Shown piece after piece: positions 1 through 8,848 of a stretch of DNA of 20,736 nucleotides. Location of the stretch: positions 1-20,736 of IMG/VR virus record IMGVR_UViG_3300017726_000112. One strand, written 5' to 3'. Within the stretch, counting starts at the first letter, position 1; each line of letters starts with the position of its first letter. A program made the position numbers and the translations under genes. The notes below the pieces were generated by a model that ran no database searches, was not told the origin of the DNA, and worked only from the letters and a program-made list of their open reading frames with translations. The DNA comes from a virus.

Positions 1-1052
1 ACATTACCTGTTACGTTACCTGTCAGGTTAGCTGTAACACCACCAGAGGCAGTTACTGTAGTAAAGGCACCAGTAGTTGCAGAGCTTGCACCGATAGTGG
101 TTCCGTCAATAGTACCGCCATTAATATCCGCTGTAGCTAGTGTAGCTTGACCAGAGGTAGACAGTGTAGTGAAGCTACCAGCGGCAGTACCTACAGCGCC
201 GATTACAGTACCGTCAATGTTACCACCGTTGATGTCTACAGTGTTAAGTGTAGCTTGGCCTGTGGACTGCAGTGTCGTGAACTTACCAGTAGTGTGGCTA
301 GTAGCACCAATAGTAGTACCATCAATAGTACCACCGTTAATGTCTGCAGTAGTTGCAGTCAGGCTGGTGTTAGCGTTAAGGGTAGTGAATGTACCAGCAA
401 CAGGTGTAGCTGAACCAATGACTGAGTTATCAATAGTACCAGAGTTAATGTCACCAGATGTAATTACTGTTGTACCTGTGGCAGAAAGGTCAACTGCATC
501 AAGATCAGAGAAGGTAGAAGTACCAGTTGATGTAACATCACCAGTCAAGTTACCTGTAACATTACCCGTTACGTTACCTGTCAAGTTACCTGTAATATTA
601 GCTACGACACCAGCAGGGGCAGTAATAACACCAGTTACGTTAAGTGTACCAGCTACTGTAGCATTCTCATGTACAGCTAGTGTGTCAATGTAACCTACAC
701 CGTCAATGTACAAGTCTTTAAACTCAGCACCTGTAGCACCAAGGTCAATGTCGTTATCTGTGATAGGGCGGATAACACCATCACGTACACTGATCTGTTC
801 TACAGGCACACCAGATACTTCAACGTAGAAGTCTACAGTGTTTGCACCTGTATTTACCTGTACTTTATTATTAGCGTCTAGGTCAGCGATCAGAGGTACG
901 TATTCACCTTCACCTGTTGTACCGTCATGCTTGTGACCACCTGTCGCAGCAAAGGCATCACGCAGAGCGTTATACTCAGCGTTAATTGGGGCAGCACGTA
1001 CCGTTGCTGTAGGGATGATGTCTGCTGTAGATTGTCTTGTATAACCTGCCAC
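1..1052 (-). CDS. Tail fibre protein, N-terminal part (runs off window)
   Basis: Open frame on the minus strand with no stop before the window edge, so only about 350 N-terminal residues are seen. I start it at GTG 1052 because AGGAGA lies 7 bases upstream and the N-terminus reads MAGYTRQSTADIIPTATV. The first ~50 residues (NAEYNALRDAF...GHKHDGT) look like the virion-attachment head of many short-tailed phage fibres. After a spacer the chain becomes Thr/Gly/Asn-rich: short TGNL/TGNV tetrapeptide repeats, then four copies of a 36-residue unit (ADINGGTIDGTTIGA...FTTL), then TGN repeats again. Such repeats usually form a trimeric beta shaft; the receptor-binding tip would be outside the window. 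It follows the nozzle-like gene by 3 bases. Fibre role is inferred from head motif, repeats and position. Confidence 0.8.
   Translation of the reverse strand, partial: MAGYTRQSTADIIPTATVRAAPINAEYNALRDAFAATGGHKHDGTTGEGEYVPLIADLDANNKVQVNTGANTVDFYVEVSGVPVEQISVRDGVIRPITDNDIDLGATGAEFKDLYIDGVGYIDTLAVHENATVAGTLNVTGVITAPAGVVANITGNLTGNVTGNVTGNLTGDVTSTGTSTFSDLDAVDLSATGTTVITSGDINSGTIDNSVIGSATPVAGTFTTLNANTSLTATTADINGGTIDGTTIGATSHTTGKFTTLQSTGQATLNTVDINGGNIDGTVIGAVGTAAGSFTTLSTSGQATLATADINGGTIDGTTIGASSATTGAFTTVTASGGVTANLTGNVTGN
97..528 (-). repeat. Four 108-bp in-frame repeats of the tail fibre
   Basis: The block around c(c/t)(g/a)tcaat-agtaccgcc recurs with starts at 103, 211, 319 and 427, exactly 108 bp apart each time, which equals 36 codons. 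On the minus strand each unit encodes xDINGGTIDGTTIGA followed by FTTL and SGQATL-like text; the copy at 427 is the most diverged (SGDINSGTIDNSVIGS). Boundaries are approximate because the units grade into flanking sequence. Confidence 0.85.
544..603 (-). repeat. Five 12-bp tandem repeats (TGN tetrapeptides)
   Basis: Five consecutive 12-base units at 544, 556, 568, 580 and 592 (variants of gt(c/t)a(a/c)gttacct) encode the N-I/L/V-T-G tetrapeptide run NITGNLTGNVTGN in the tail fibre. The same 12-base units reappear at 1-33, so two TGN blocks bracket the 36-residue repeats. Confidence 0.8.
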
Positions 1053-1055
1053 GGT

Positions 1056-2594
1056 TTATCTCCTGTCTGCTGTGCCATACGTAAGCGTAATAGCTTGAAT
1101 AGTATGACTTGCACTTTGATTATTGGTTACGTAACTAATAGAAACAGAGTTACCTGAGCCAGATACATTGGTTAGTTTTTTAGGTGAAGGGTTACCATCG
1201 AAGATGTCACCAGAGTCATAAATGGCTGTACCGTATAGTGCTGCCGCACCTTCTGTAGAAAAGTCGTATGTAGTTGGGTTGTTAGTGTTTACGTCATCAT
1301 AGTCATATGAAACACCTACAAAGACTTCTGTAGTACCTTCTGATCGTAGGTACGTGTGGATGTTATAGATATTCTTACGTATCTCTGGGTCTTCCATGTA
1401 GTAGTAAGGTGTTTGGTACAGACTAAATACGTCTTGGCCATTAAAAGATGTGCCACGCTCCTGCCTATGTACTTTACCTGCTGCATCACCGTGTATGACA
1501 TATTCGTACTGGCCAATGAAACCACTGGCAACGCAGTTAGCCTCAATACCAATAAGCTGACTATACTCAAAGATACTCTGTTTGTTCTGGCTCTTACGTA
1601 TAGCTCCAATCAAAGACAAAGAAGCATCATTCTTAAAGAAGAACCTAAACTGAGACTTACGTTGTATTACAGCAATACTAACATCTACAATATCTTCTGA
1701 CAAGTAATAATTATCAAAGATGTCTTGTATTTCTTTAGATATAGGAGCAAGTTCAACATCACCAATACGGTCAGTACCTGAAATAGGGCGTATACCGTCT
1801 GGCCCTAAGAAGAGCAAGTCACCACCAAATTCCACTACTGTGTCAGGTGCTACGCAACCCAAGTTAGATGTAACGCTTTGCAATTGAAAGTCAGATAAGT
1901 TAGTACCTACAAGCTTCTTAATATTGTTTGCGCCAAAGATAAACAATTCATTACGGAACTTCTTAATGGCTGTAATAGTATAGCCTACATTAATGACACC
2001 CGAACCGTTAGCGGGGCTATAGTCTGTAGCATTAAGAGGAGCGCTAAAGTACAAATTATATGGATCAGTAGTATCACCAGCTAGGAATATGTGAGAAGAA
2101 AACTCTTCTGAAAACTTAGGACTGTTAGGTGCATTAGCATGAGTGATCTGCGTGTAAGTAGTACCATCATAGGTAGCTGCAGGGTTCTGCCCGTCTGTGA
2201 GAAGCATAACTTCGCCAGACCAGTTATAGTTAACAAACCGTACACGACTAACGTTTGTCATGTCAGGCGTACCAGCAGAAGTTACAGCATCCCAGCTAGA
2301 GGTGCTGTTGTTCCACTTGTGTAGATAGTTATACCCAGAAGAAGGTTTTCTGCAAGCGAAAATACCATCATTAATGTTACCATTTACGTTAACACCAAGA
2401 ACCTGGCCCGTGCCTGTAACAGTACCAAAGTCATTCTGAAAGCCACTAATACGGCGATACCCACCAGATAGAGCAGGTTCATAGTTAATCATACGAATAG
2501 CACTGCCACTTAGAGCAGACGCTTGCGTGATAGGGTCTACGTTAGTGACCAAACCACCAGCGCAAACAGTAAGGTGCGTTCTGAGATTGTCCAT
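1056..2594 (-). CDS. Tail nozzle / packaged-DNA stabilisation-like protein
   Basis: 512 residues. No signal peptide or membrane segment. The text is a series of short beta-rich units with recurring aromatic and Gly/Asp turns (LFIFGANNIKKLVG, GDLLFLGPDGIRPISG, YEYVIHGDAAGKVHRQ), as expected for a beta-propeller such as the P22 gp10-type tail hub or the T7 gp12-type nozzle. It lies between the adaptor gene and the tail fibre gene, the usual place for the protein that closes the tail tube and carries the fibres. ATG 2594 directly abuts the preceding stop (TAAATG), suggesting translational coupling. The exact family cannot be fixed from the sequence alone; a general tail structural role is well supported. 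Confidence 0.7.
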   Translation of the reverse strand: MDNLRTHLTVCAGGLVTNVDPITQASALSGSAIRMINYEPALSGGYRRISGFQNDFGTVTGTGQVLGVNVNGNINDGIFACRKPSSGYNYLHKWNNSTSSWDAVTSAGTPDMTNVSRVRFVNYNWSGEVMLLTDGQNPAATYDGTTYTQITHANAPNSPKFSEEFSSHIFLAGDTTDPYNLYFSAPLNATDYSPANGSGVINVGYTITAIKKFRNELFIFGANNIKKLVGTNLSDFQLQSVTSNLGCVAPDTVVEFGGDLLFLGPDGIRPISGTDRIGDVELAPISKEIQDIFDNYYLSEDIVDVSIAVIQRKSQFRFFFKNDASLSLIGAIRKSQNKQSIFEYSQLIGIEANCVASGFIGQYEYVIHGDAAGKVHRQERGTSFNGQDVFSLYQTPYYYMEDPEIRKNIYNIHTYLRSEGTTEVFVGVSYDYDDVNTNNPTTYDFSTEGAAALYGTAIYDSGDIFDGNPSPKKLTNVSGSGNSVSISYVTNNQSASHTIQAITLTYGTADRR

Positions 2595-3296
2595 TTAGAA
2601 TGTACTTTTTGTTACAGTGTTATTGCGTACTGTAGAGTATAGTTCAGTAGGGCTATCTACGATAAGCCTACGCATAGTCTTAATACCTTTAAGGAATTTA
2701 TCTTGATGTACATTTGCAGATTGCTCATTAGAGCGGAAACGCATCATGTACATCATAGCGCCATCCGTAATGATGTGTTTAAAACGATCAGGTATAATAC
2801 ACACATCCTCTGCCAAGGTTAGATCTGTAGGGTACTTCCAATAGCGATACTCTACTTCGTAAGCCTTATCAGGCACAGGAGTCACGCCAAACTTATCTTC
2901 CATAGTCTTGTATACCCTAGTGGGTACACCACGTCCATCTGAACCACTGCTATCCTCTGCAGCACGGTACATGCGTGTGTACATCTCATAGGTGAGTGCA
3001 GGAAGAGTACTAGGGGCAGCGCCCTCAACAGCTTTAAGATAGAATGTTTCCCAGTCTGCTTTAGAGAAGTCAGCGGGGAAGTCGTAAGTGTTAGTACCTG
3101 CAGCTAGGGTCTGTGTATACGTAACTAATGTAAAAGGCCACTCTTGTGCCTCTTGCAATATCTCACGTACAGATGAGTTAACAGCATCTTTAGCGATAGC
3201 TTGTACGTTTCTAACACCGTCAAAGTCGGACACGTTAATAGTGACTTCATTAAGCCTACGAAGTAAATCGTTTACCAGTGTAATGTAAGTTGCCAT
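2595..3296 (-). CDS. Head-tail adaptor / tail tube protein
   Basis: 233 residues from ATG 3296 (MATYITLVNDLLRRLNEV). An upstream in-frame TTG at 3347 exists, but it would place translation inside the intergenic hairpin and has no ribosome site, so I reject it. The protein opens with a helical segment (LVNDLLRRLNEV, NVQAIAKDAVNSSVREILQ) followed by EWPFTLVTYTQTL...YDFPADFSKADWETFYL. This resembles phage adaptor proteins of the gp4/gp6/gp11 type that bind the portal from below and start the tail. Its place between capsid and nozzle-like gene agrees. Family named by memory of pattern, not by search. Confidence 0.65.
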   Translation of the reverse strand: MATYITLVNDLLRRLNEVTINVSDFDGVRNVQAIAKDAVNSSVREILQEAQEWPFTLVTYTQTLAAGTNTYDFPADFSKADWETFYLKAVEGAAPSTLPALTYEMYTRMYRAAEDSSGSDGRGVPTRVYKTMEDKFGVTPVPDKAYEVEYRYWKYPTDLTLAEDVCIIPDRFKHIITDGAMMYMMRFRSNEQSANVHQDKFLKGIKTMRRLIVDSPTELYSTVRNNTVTKSTF

Positions 3297-3322
3297 TTCA
3301 TATGCCCTGTAATAAGAGGGAA

Positions 3323-3345
3323 GGGGCCAGCGTGTAGCCAGCCCC
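3323..3345 (-). terminator. Stem-loop after the capsid gene, possible attenuator
   Basis: On minus-strand RNA GGGGCUGGC pairs with GCUGGCCCC around the loop UACAC: nine pairs, two of them G-U. It lies 13 bases after the capsid stop and is followed by a pyrimidine-rich CCUUCCCUCUUAUU, not a clean U-run. It could be a partial terminator lowering expression downstream of the capsid gene, or an RNA processing or stability element. Confidence 0.45.
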
Positions 3346-3358
3346 AACTCTAGGTAGT

Positions 3359-4408
3359 TTAAGCAGCGTTGTAACGTGCTGTGAGGAGTGCCTCTGGGCG
3401 CAGAATCTTGCGACCATAGAGGTGCATACCACGCACGATGTCAGCAAAGCTGTCTGGGTCACGGTAGTTCTCAACTTTGTTGATCTGCTCAGCAGAAGCA
3501 ACAGCATCGTCCTGACCAGCTACGATAACACCGTAGTTAGTAGACTGTGCAGTTGTACCGGATGTACCAGCACCTGTACCAGCAGCAGGCAAAGCGTTGG
3601 ACTGATAAACACGGAAGCCGTGAATGTTGTTCAACACCAGACCGTTTTGCAGGCCAGCACCACCGAAGTCACCGTTCAGCATACGTGAGTCTTCATCTTT
3701 CAGCATCTCAATAAATACTGGATCAAGAACAACCCAACGTCCACGTGATTCTACATTTGCTTGATCCATTTTACGAGCCATACGTGCAAGTACAGTCAAT
3801 GGGGAAACAGTTGTAGCTGACAGGGCAGTTGCACCTGGCAAGCGTGGAGCCAATGGAACGGAATCGCCTGCAGTAGCTGTACCAGAGATGGTCAAGTTAC
3901 CGAAGTCAGTTGCGTCCAAGTGGTTTGCAGTGATGTATTCACCAGTAGCTGTCAAAGCAGTTTGCTTGTCGCCAGCAGAAGTAGTGATGAAAGCACCTGC
4001 AGAAGTGTGACCTGAGAGGTAAGACAATACGTCTGTGTCCATTGCGTCTGCCATTTTATATGCAGCACGATCAGCGGCCAAAGATGTGAAGTCTACGTTT
4101 GCAAACTGCTCTTCAATGTCATCCATTTTGAAAGCAAAGTAGTTTGCTTGGTCAATGGTGAGCGAGAAGTCAGAGTCATCAAGCTTCTCTACTGAGATGC
4201 CTGTGTGACGCTGCAGAGCGTTGACGGTTACGTCTGGCTCTTTTTGAATGCGAACAGTATCGCCTTGGTTTGCAATTTCACCAAAATATGAATTGTTAGT
4301 GATTGCGTTAGTTACAGCAGAGCGGCGCAATGCGATCTGTGCTTGTTTGGAGTAAATAATCGGGGAGAAGTTCCCGTCAAATCCACCACCAGCGGTTCCA
4401 ATAGCCAT
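3359..4408 (-). CDS. Major capsid protein
   Basis: 349 residues. Start ATG 4408 has an excellent ribosome site (AAAGGAG, then AATTATT). The N-terminus MAIGTAGGGFDGNFSPIIYSK has no signal or obvious cleavage site. Features typical of HK97-fold capsid proteins of short-tailed phages are visible: an early SPIIYSKQAQIALRR helix, the VRIQKEPDVTVNALQR strand, a Gly/Ala/Thr-rich middle (residues ~120-190), VESRGRWVVLDPVFIEMLKDE, and a C-terminal FADIVRGMHLYGRKILRPEAL. It is preceded by the scaffold gene and followed by the adaptor gene, the standard order. A 237-base gap with a strong hairpin upstream suggests separate control of this abundantly needed product. Confidence 0.85.
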   Translation of the reverse strand: MAIGTAGGGFDGNFSPIIYSKQAQIALRRSAVTNAITNNSYFGEIANQGDTVRIQKEPDVTVNALQRHTGISVEKLDDSDFSLTIDQANYFAFKMDDIEEQFANVDFTSLAADRAAYKMADAMDTDVLSYLSGHTSAGAFITTSAGDKQTALTATGEYITANHLDATDFGNLTISGTATAGDSVPLAPRLPGATALSATTVSPLTVLARMARKMDQANVESRGRWVVLDPVFIEMLKDEDSRMLNGDFGGAGLQNGLVLNNIHGFRVYQSNALPAAGTGAGTSGTTAQSTNYGVIVAGQDDAVASAEQINKVENYRDPDSFADIVRGMHLYGRKILRPEALLTARYNAA

Positions 4409-4645
4409 AATAATTCTCCTTTATAGATATGGCGTGAGATTTAGACACTACATATCCACAATAAAAGAGGCTCTTTGTTTTAGGGTAGTCAGCTTTGCTT
4501 CAAGGATGGCCGTCCTATCTGCGCTGGGCCTATACTCAGAGGTAGTTCTTCGTGTGGCTAGTGCTTATTGAAAAGCATGTACAGGCAGTTAATCCCTGAC
4601 ACTGTACATGCCTATAGTTTTATCTACGATACAAGTATTGTCAAC
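4409..4645 (-). promoter_or_regulatory. Scaffold-capsid intergenic region
   Basis: 237 bases with no gene, the largest gap inside the late operon. It holds the hairpin described at 4571-4611, a short palindrome AAAGAG-G-CTCTTT (4465-4477) and an inverted pair GATATG (4426-4431)/CATATC (4452-4457) just before the capsid ribosome site. I could not recognise a clear sigma70 promoter here; a promoter for a phage-type RNA polymerase cannot be excluded. Confidence 0.45.
4571..4611 (-). terminator. Hairpin with U-tract after the scaffold gene
   Basis: Perfect 10-base inverted repeat: CTGTACATGC (4602-4611) and GCATGTACAG (4575-4584). In minus-strand RNA this gives GCAUGUACAG, a 17-base loop, CUGUACAUGC and then UUUUC. 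It is 35 bases past the scaffold stop. The layout fits a factor-independent terminator, though the stem has only five G-C pairs and the U-tract is four long. It may instead cap or process the capsid mRNA. Confidence 0.55.
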
Positions 4646-5572
4646 TTATTTCTTTGATACATCGTAAATAAATTTACCAGAGCGCTGAGCATCAAAGATC
4701 TCATCCATGCGCTGCTCGTATTCCTTCATGGACATCTTAGCTACCTGTGACTCCCTAATATACTTAGCTGAATCATCTGTGTCAGGGGTAGAACGTCCTT
4801 TAGCTTTAACGGAGGATGCTGCTGCTTTATCAGAGCTAGACACCTTCTTAGTCTTAATACCTTGATCTGCTTTATAAAGATCAATAACACGTGCAACAGA
4901 CTTAGCATCTTCACTGTTTTCATAGAGAGCATCCTGTACAACTTTAGGCTGTTTCTCTGCCCAAGTGTGGAATGCATCGTCTGCACGAATGTCGTGAAAG
5001 TCGGGGTGAAGTGAGACTAACTCTGCTTCTGCCTTCTCACGCTTAGCTGTAGCTCGTAGGGATTCAATCTCCTTTAAACGCCCATCTAGTTCTGAGGAAC
5101 GCTCATTAGCTTTTTTATCAGCAATAGCTTCTACAATGCCTGCAATGTCTGGGTATTTCTTAGCCCATGCATCTACTTCATCTTCTGACTTAGGTAGTAC
5201 AAGCTCATTCTTAGTAGCTGCCTCAAGCTGAGACTGTAGTTTATCAAGCTGTGCCTGAAACTCTTTCTCTTTCTCTTGAGTGTGTCGGCGTAGATCACCA
5301 TAACGTTTCTTGAAGTTCTTCTCTTCAGCACTTAGATCTTCTTCTTGTGCTTCAGCTTTTGGTTCTTCTTTTTGTTTGGTAACACTCTCTGCCTGAACTG
5401 AGGGTTCGCTAGACTCTGAGCTATCGGGTTCCGCTTCAACAGCTTCTTCTTCTGTTTCATCTTGTGTTGCTCCTGCTTGTTTAAGCAGTTCCCGTAGCTC
5501 CTCCTCATCCCGCTGTACACGAGACAGGTTACGTTTGTGTGACATTGAGTCCGTTTGAATGGCTTCCGACAT
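4646..5572 (-). CDS. Capsid scaffolding (assembly) protein
   Basis: 308 residues, start ATG 5572 with AAGGAG 7 bases upstream. The composition is that of a scaffold: an acidic disordered part (residues ~35-80, rich in E, S and A: EEEAVEAEPDSSESSEPS), a long charged coiled coil (~85-120, EKEKEFQAQLDKLQSQL), further helix (~150-185), a small domain LVSLHPDFHDIRADDAF, and a basic C-terminal tail that should contact the capsid (MKEYEQRMDEIFDAQRSG). It sits directly before the capsid gene. No protease motif is visible, so it is more likely recycled or lost than self-cleaving. The internal repeat of acidic residues makes exact homology hard to judge. Confidence 0.75.
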   Translation of the reverse strand: MSEAIQTDSMSHKRNLSRVQRDEEELRELLKQAGATQDETEEEAVEAEPDSSESSEPSVQAESVTKQKEEPKAEAQEEDLSAEEKNFKKRYGDLRRHTQEKEKEFQAQLDKLQSQLEAATKNELVLPKSEDEVDAWAKKYPDIAGIVEAIADKKANERSSELDGRLKEIESLRATAKREKAEAELVSLHPDFHDIRADDAFHTWAEKQPKVVQDALYENSEDAKSVARVIDLYKADQGIKTKKVSSSDKAAASSVKAKGRSTPDTDDSAKYIRESQVAKMSMKEYEQRMDEIFDAQRSGKFIYDVSKK

Positions 5573-5593
5573 TTTATTCTCCTTATGTTGGGG

Positions 5594-5610
5594 CCAGCGT
5601 TATTGCTGGG
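5594..5610 (-). promoter_or_regulatory. 5'-UTR stem-loop before the scaffold gene
   Basis: Minus-strand RNA CCAGC-AAUAAC-GCUGG, followed by CCCCAACAUAAGGAGAAUAAA and the scaffold ATG. It lies in a 72-base gap and resembles the stem-loop at 15757-15774 in stem, loop and downstream sequence. Confidence 0.5.
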
Positions 5611-5644
5611 TAGCCTTATTATTATATGGTAGTCTTAGTAGGTA

Positions 5645-8600
5645 TTAGTCAAAGTACCCTGATTTAGAACCTGCAAGGCTGCCCTTCTTGGTTTGTGCGC
5701 CTAAGCCTGCAGATATGTTTCTTTCTCTAGTAGCTGCAGCAGCCCTAGCATTAGCCATAGCTGTTTCGTATGTACTAGTATCGTTGTCATTATTGGCGGA
5801 GGATGCGGCTGCAGCCAAGGATGCCTGAGCGCTTACTTGTGCTTGTGCTGCTGCTATAGCTCTTTCTTGTGCTGCTATTTGTGCATCAATCTCTGCTATT
5901 TTAGCCTCACGTTCTGCTTTCTTTTCAGCCATAAGTTTATTAATAGTATCTCTGCGTTGATCTGCAATTACCTTATCTTCAGAAGCCAAGAAAGCACTCG
6001 CGTTATCTGTTTCTGGTGTTGTAACTGTAGGTGCTTCTGGCTGATATACATATGGCTCAGGTGTCCCACCTTTAGTATCTAACATAGGAGAAAGACCTGC
6101 TAATGGGCCTTTGTAGTCTCTAGCACCAGGTTCATCATTTAAAGAGGTAAGCTCAATAGGTTCAGGGTCAGAGATAGGTGCCATACCCGTAGGCATTTCT
6201 CCTGCAAACGCTGCTCTTACACTAGCATCAATAGCTTCAGCATCTACCTGTGCATCAACGGCTTGAGCGGCTTGTTGGGCAGGTGAGAGGTAATCCCTAC
6301 CTAGAACTTCCTCTGCTTCACTCTGATCTTTAAATAGCTTATCGGCTAAGCTTGGTTTGTCTGCTCTCTGTATTTCTAGGAGGTCTTCATAGAAAGTCTT
6401 ATCATATTCAGATAAATCCTCTTCTTTAAGCCTGCGAGCTAATTCATTCTCAACCTGAGTTGCTTGATGCCACATAGCTGCTTTAACTGCTAGACCCGCA
6501 AAAGGGTTCAACAAACCTGCTATAAGAGGCATTGTACGCGGCGCTAATTCTTGGCCTTGCTTAACCATATCTCTTAATTCATCAGGTGTCAACTCTTTGT
6601 AATTTACAGCTACTGGTTTAGGCATGTCAGCGACAGTGGTATCATCGCTGTCTCCGCCCATAGGTTTAGCTTCACCTGCATAGACAGGTTGCTGTTGTGC
6701 AACACTAGACGCTGCAACGTTACCTTCTTCTGCCGCTTCTGCTTCAACAATGTCTGTGTCTGTAACAACAGGTACATAACCCTCTGGTATGATAGACATA
6801 GGCATACCATTAAAGAACATGATAGTGATCTCTTCCCCTGCAGGATTTCTATACTGACGATACTCCATAAGACCACCAGCTTGATTAGAAAGGATATCAG
6901 AGGCTGAACCTACGACACCACCTTCTGCATAACCATCAACTACCTCAAAGTCACTATCTTCAAACATAATATCTAGATCGTCTTGAGGCTCTATGATAGC
7001 CATACCCACAGCAGGGATAGGCTCACCACCGATACGACCATTGGCTTCCATACTAGCAAAGCCACGCTTAGCTTCCGCACGAATGTCCTCAAAGAACTTA
7101 ACACCAAAGAAGCGTACAACGTCAGCAGGTACAACATACTCACCTTCACTCAGTTGAGCAGGGATGTCATCACGTACTTCTTCTGGCATAGAGCCGATAG
7201 GTACTTCGTTGCCTGACACAGGGTCTACACGTTCACCTGTGTCACCGAAGGCCATTTCCATTTGTTCATCCATTACTGCTCCGCCCTCTGCATATCCTGT
7301 GTGTTCAAAATCTAGTTTTGCATTCTTAGCTAGAACCAATGGCCCTATCTGTATTACTTCGCTTGCTTCACGTATAGGTACATGCTTGTTATCGCCTGCA
7401 CGAACATAGAAGCCGCCCTGCCTACGAGGGTCAAACCCTACCTGCGTCCACTCTGGATCGTTAAGGTATTGTGCTGCTTTGGCACGAATTGAGTCTACAT
7501 CTAAGTCTTGTACTATCCCATCAACAGTAGCATAGCCTGTTTTCTCATGCGTCTCAGGTGTGTATTCTGGGTCAGCCTTACCCTTACCTATCTTCTCACT
7601 TTTACCTTGCGAAGCTCTAAATACTACAGGTTTACCGTCTGCGCTACCGTAATGTATAGCCTTGGCATATACTGTACCTTTCTCTCCCTTAGGAGACTTA
7701 CCTGCAACGATCCAAGTGTCATAATCTTTATAGGCAGGTATATCTAAACGCCCTAAAAAGCGTTGACCAACAGCTAAAGCAGACTTAACTACTCCTAAGC
7801 TTTTAGCCGCTGCTTCTGACACCACAAAGAAACCATCCTTTCTCTGATTGGGCTTTAGTGAGAACACAGTAGCTTTATCAGAGGGTTCTCTTGGCAGCGC
7901 ATCCCACGGGTCAACAGGCTTAAACTGATCTACATTCTTTAAGTGCTGCTCTCTAGTAATCTTACCATCAATAAGATCCATTGTAGAGCTTTCTAACTCA
8001 GGTGTACGTACTGTCGGATTAACATCCCGTGACTCTTTTACAAACTTTTTAGTACTCTTTTGCCATGCATCTGCATCAGGTGCTTCGTCTAGCTGAGCCA
8101 TACGTGCATCATATTCTGTGTTAGATACTTGTTTGTTACTAGCTTTTGTTGAAGGTACATTAGACTCAACTACAGTAATGTCATTACCAAAGTGTATGTT
8201 GCGGCGATTTGTATTCCTAGAGTCTAGTATTTCTACAGGATGAAGACCTACCTCAGGGTCAAGTGTGTAGGGTACTTCTGGGGAAGCGTCCATACCTGCC
8301 TTCTTAGGGCCATAATCCTGTGTATAAACAAGCTTAGCTTTGCCGCCTTCTACAGGAACAAACTGCACAGGTATCTCTGTATTCTGAAAGAGAGGGCCAA
8401 GTTCGTCTACCCCCTCCCTAGTCATATAGATAGTTTTACCGCTACGGGGTTGTATGCCTACAGATTCAGAGTCACCTCTTTCAGCCCTATTACGTACTGT
8501 AGTGCTATCATCAAAAACATCGTATACAGAGCCTTTTGATGTCTTAAATGTACCTTTTACCATACCTTTAAGAACAGGTGCTGCTCCGGGGATAATACTT

Positions 8601-8848
8601 GCCGCTTCAACAGCACCCATACCAATAGCTTTTAAGTAGTCAGGATCATCACTACTCAACTCATCTTTAATGTCTGAAATGCCTTTGACAGTACCTACAG
8701 GTGTAAAGTCTAACCCAGCTTCCAGCATCTGAACACTTAACGGATCATCTACGTTCTCGTAGTCTTCACTAAACTGCGGAGCGCCGGGTGCTACTTCTGC
8801 ACGTTCTTCATCCGTCATATCAACGAGGCGTTTACGATAATCAGCCAT
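5645..8848 (-). CDS. Large internal/virion protein with polyvalent-type domain
   Basis: 1067 residues, start ATG 8848 with AGGGAC upstream, overlapping the previous gene by 8 bases. Visible parts: a hydrophobic Gly/Ala segment (~70-100, AIGMGAVEAASIIPGAAPVLKG); a beta-rich region (~110-240); a region around 400-500 with KAIHYGSADGKPVVFRAS and DPEWTQVGFDPRRQGGFYVR...EVIQIGPLVLAK, which I recognise as like a domain of large polyvalent phage proteins that are packaged and injected; two GYAEGG motifs (~520, ~640) flanking the conserved PAQLSEGEYVVPADVVRFFG block; a hydrophobic TMPLIAGLLNPFAGLAVKAAMW (~765); and an Ala/Gln-rich coiled coil (~965-1010). Position between portal and scaffold fits an internal core or ejection protein. 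No peptidase HExxH or lysozyme site was seen. Confidence 0.6.
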   Translation of the reverse strand: MADYRKRLVDMTDEERAEVAPGAPQFSEDYENVDDPLSVQMLEAGLDFTPVGTVKGISDIKDELSSDDPDYLKAIGMGAVEAASIIPGAAPVLKGMVKGTFKTSKGSVYDVFDDSTTVRNRAERGDSESVGIQPRSGKTIYMTREGVDELGPLFQNTEIPVQFVPVEGGKAKLVYTQDYGPKKAGMDASPEVPYTLDPEVGLHPVEILDSRNTNRRNIHFGNDITVVESNVPSTKASNKQVSNTEYDARMAQLDEAPDADAWQKSTKKFVKESRDVNPTVRTPELESSTMDLIDGKITREQHLKNVDQFKPVDPWDALPREPSDKATVFSLKPNQRKDGFFVVSEAAAKSLGVVKSALAVGQRFLGRLDIPAYKDYDTWIVAGKSPKGEKGTVYAKAIHYGSADGKPVVFRASQGKSEKIGKGKADPEYTPETHEKTGYATVDGIVQDLDVDSIRAKAAQYLNDPEWTQVGFDPRRQGGFYVRAGDNKHVPIREASEVIQIGPLVLAKNAKLDFEHTGYAEGGAVMDEQMEMAFGDTGERVDPVSGNEVPIGSMPEEVRDDIPAQLSEGEYVVPADVVRFFGVKFFEDIRAEAKRGFASMEANGRIGGEPIPAVGMAIIEPQDDLDIMFEDSDFEVVDGYAEGGVVGSASDILSNQAGGLMEYRQYRNPAGEEITIMFFNGMPMSIIPEGYVPVVTDTDIVEAEAAEEGNVAASSVAQQQPVYAGEAKPMGGDSDDTTVADMPKPVAVNYKELTPDELRDMVKQGQELAPRTMPLIAGLLNPFAGLAVKAAMWHQATQVENELARRLKEEDLSEYDKTFYEDLLEIQRADKPSLADKLFKDQSEAEEVLGRDYLSPAQQAAQAVDAQVDAEAIDASVRAAFAGEMPTGMAPISDPEPIELTSLNDEPGARDYKGPLAGLSPMLDTKGGTPEPYVYQPEAPTVTTPETDNASAFLASEDKVIADQRRDTINKLMAEKKAEREAKIAEIDAQIAAQERAIAAAQAQVSAQASLAAAASSANNDNDTSTYETAMANARAAAATRERNISAGLGAQTKKGSLAGSKSGYFD

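Noticed and set aside
97-606. Regularly spaced repeats that could suggest CRISPR
   Set aside because: Units are contiguous, diverged and in frame with the tail fibre; there are no unique spacers and no cas genes.
5837-6082. Plus-strand Cys/Leu-rich frame
   Set aside because: It is the complement of the Ala/Gln-rich coiled-coil coding region of the large virion protein; no ribosome site.
7164-7409. Plus-strand frame inside the virion gene
   Set aside because: Antisense shadow of a clearly conserved segment (PAQLSEGEYVVPADVV) on the minus strand.
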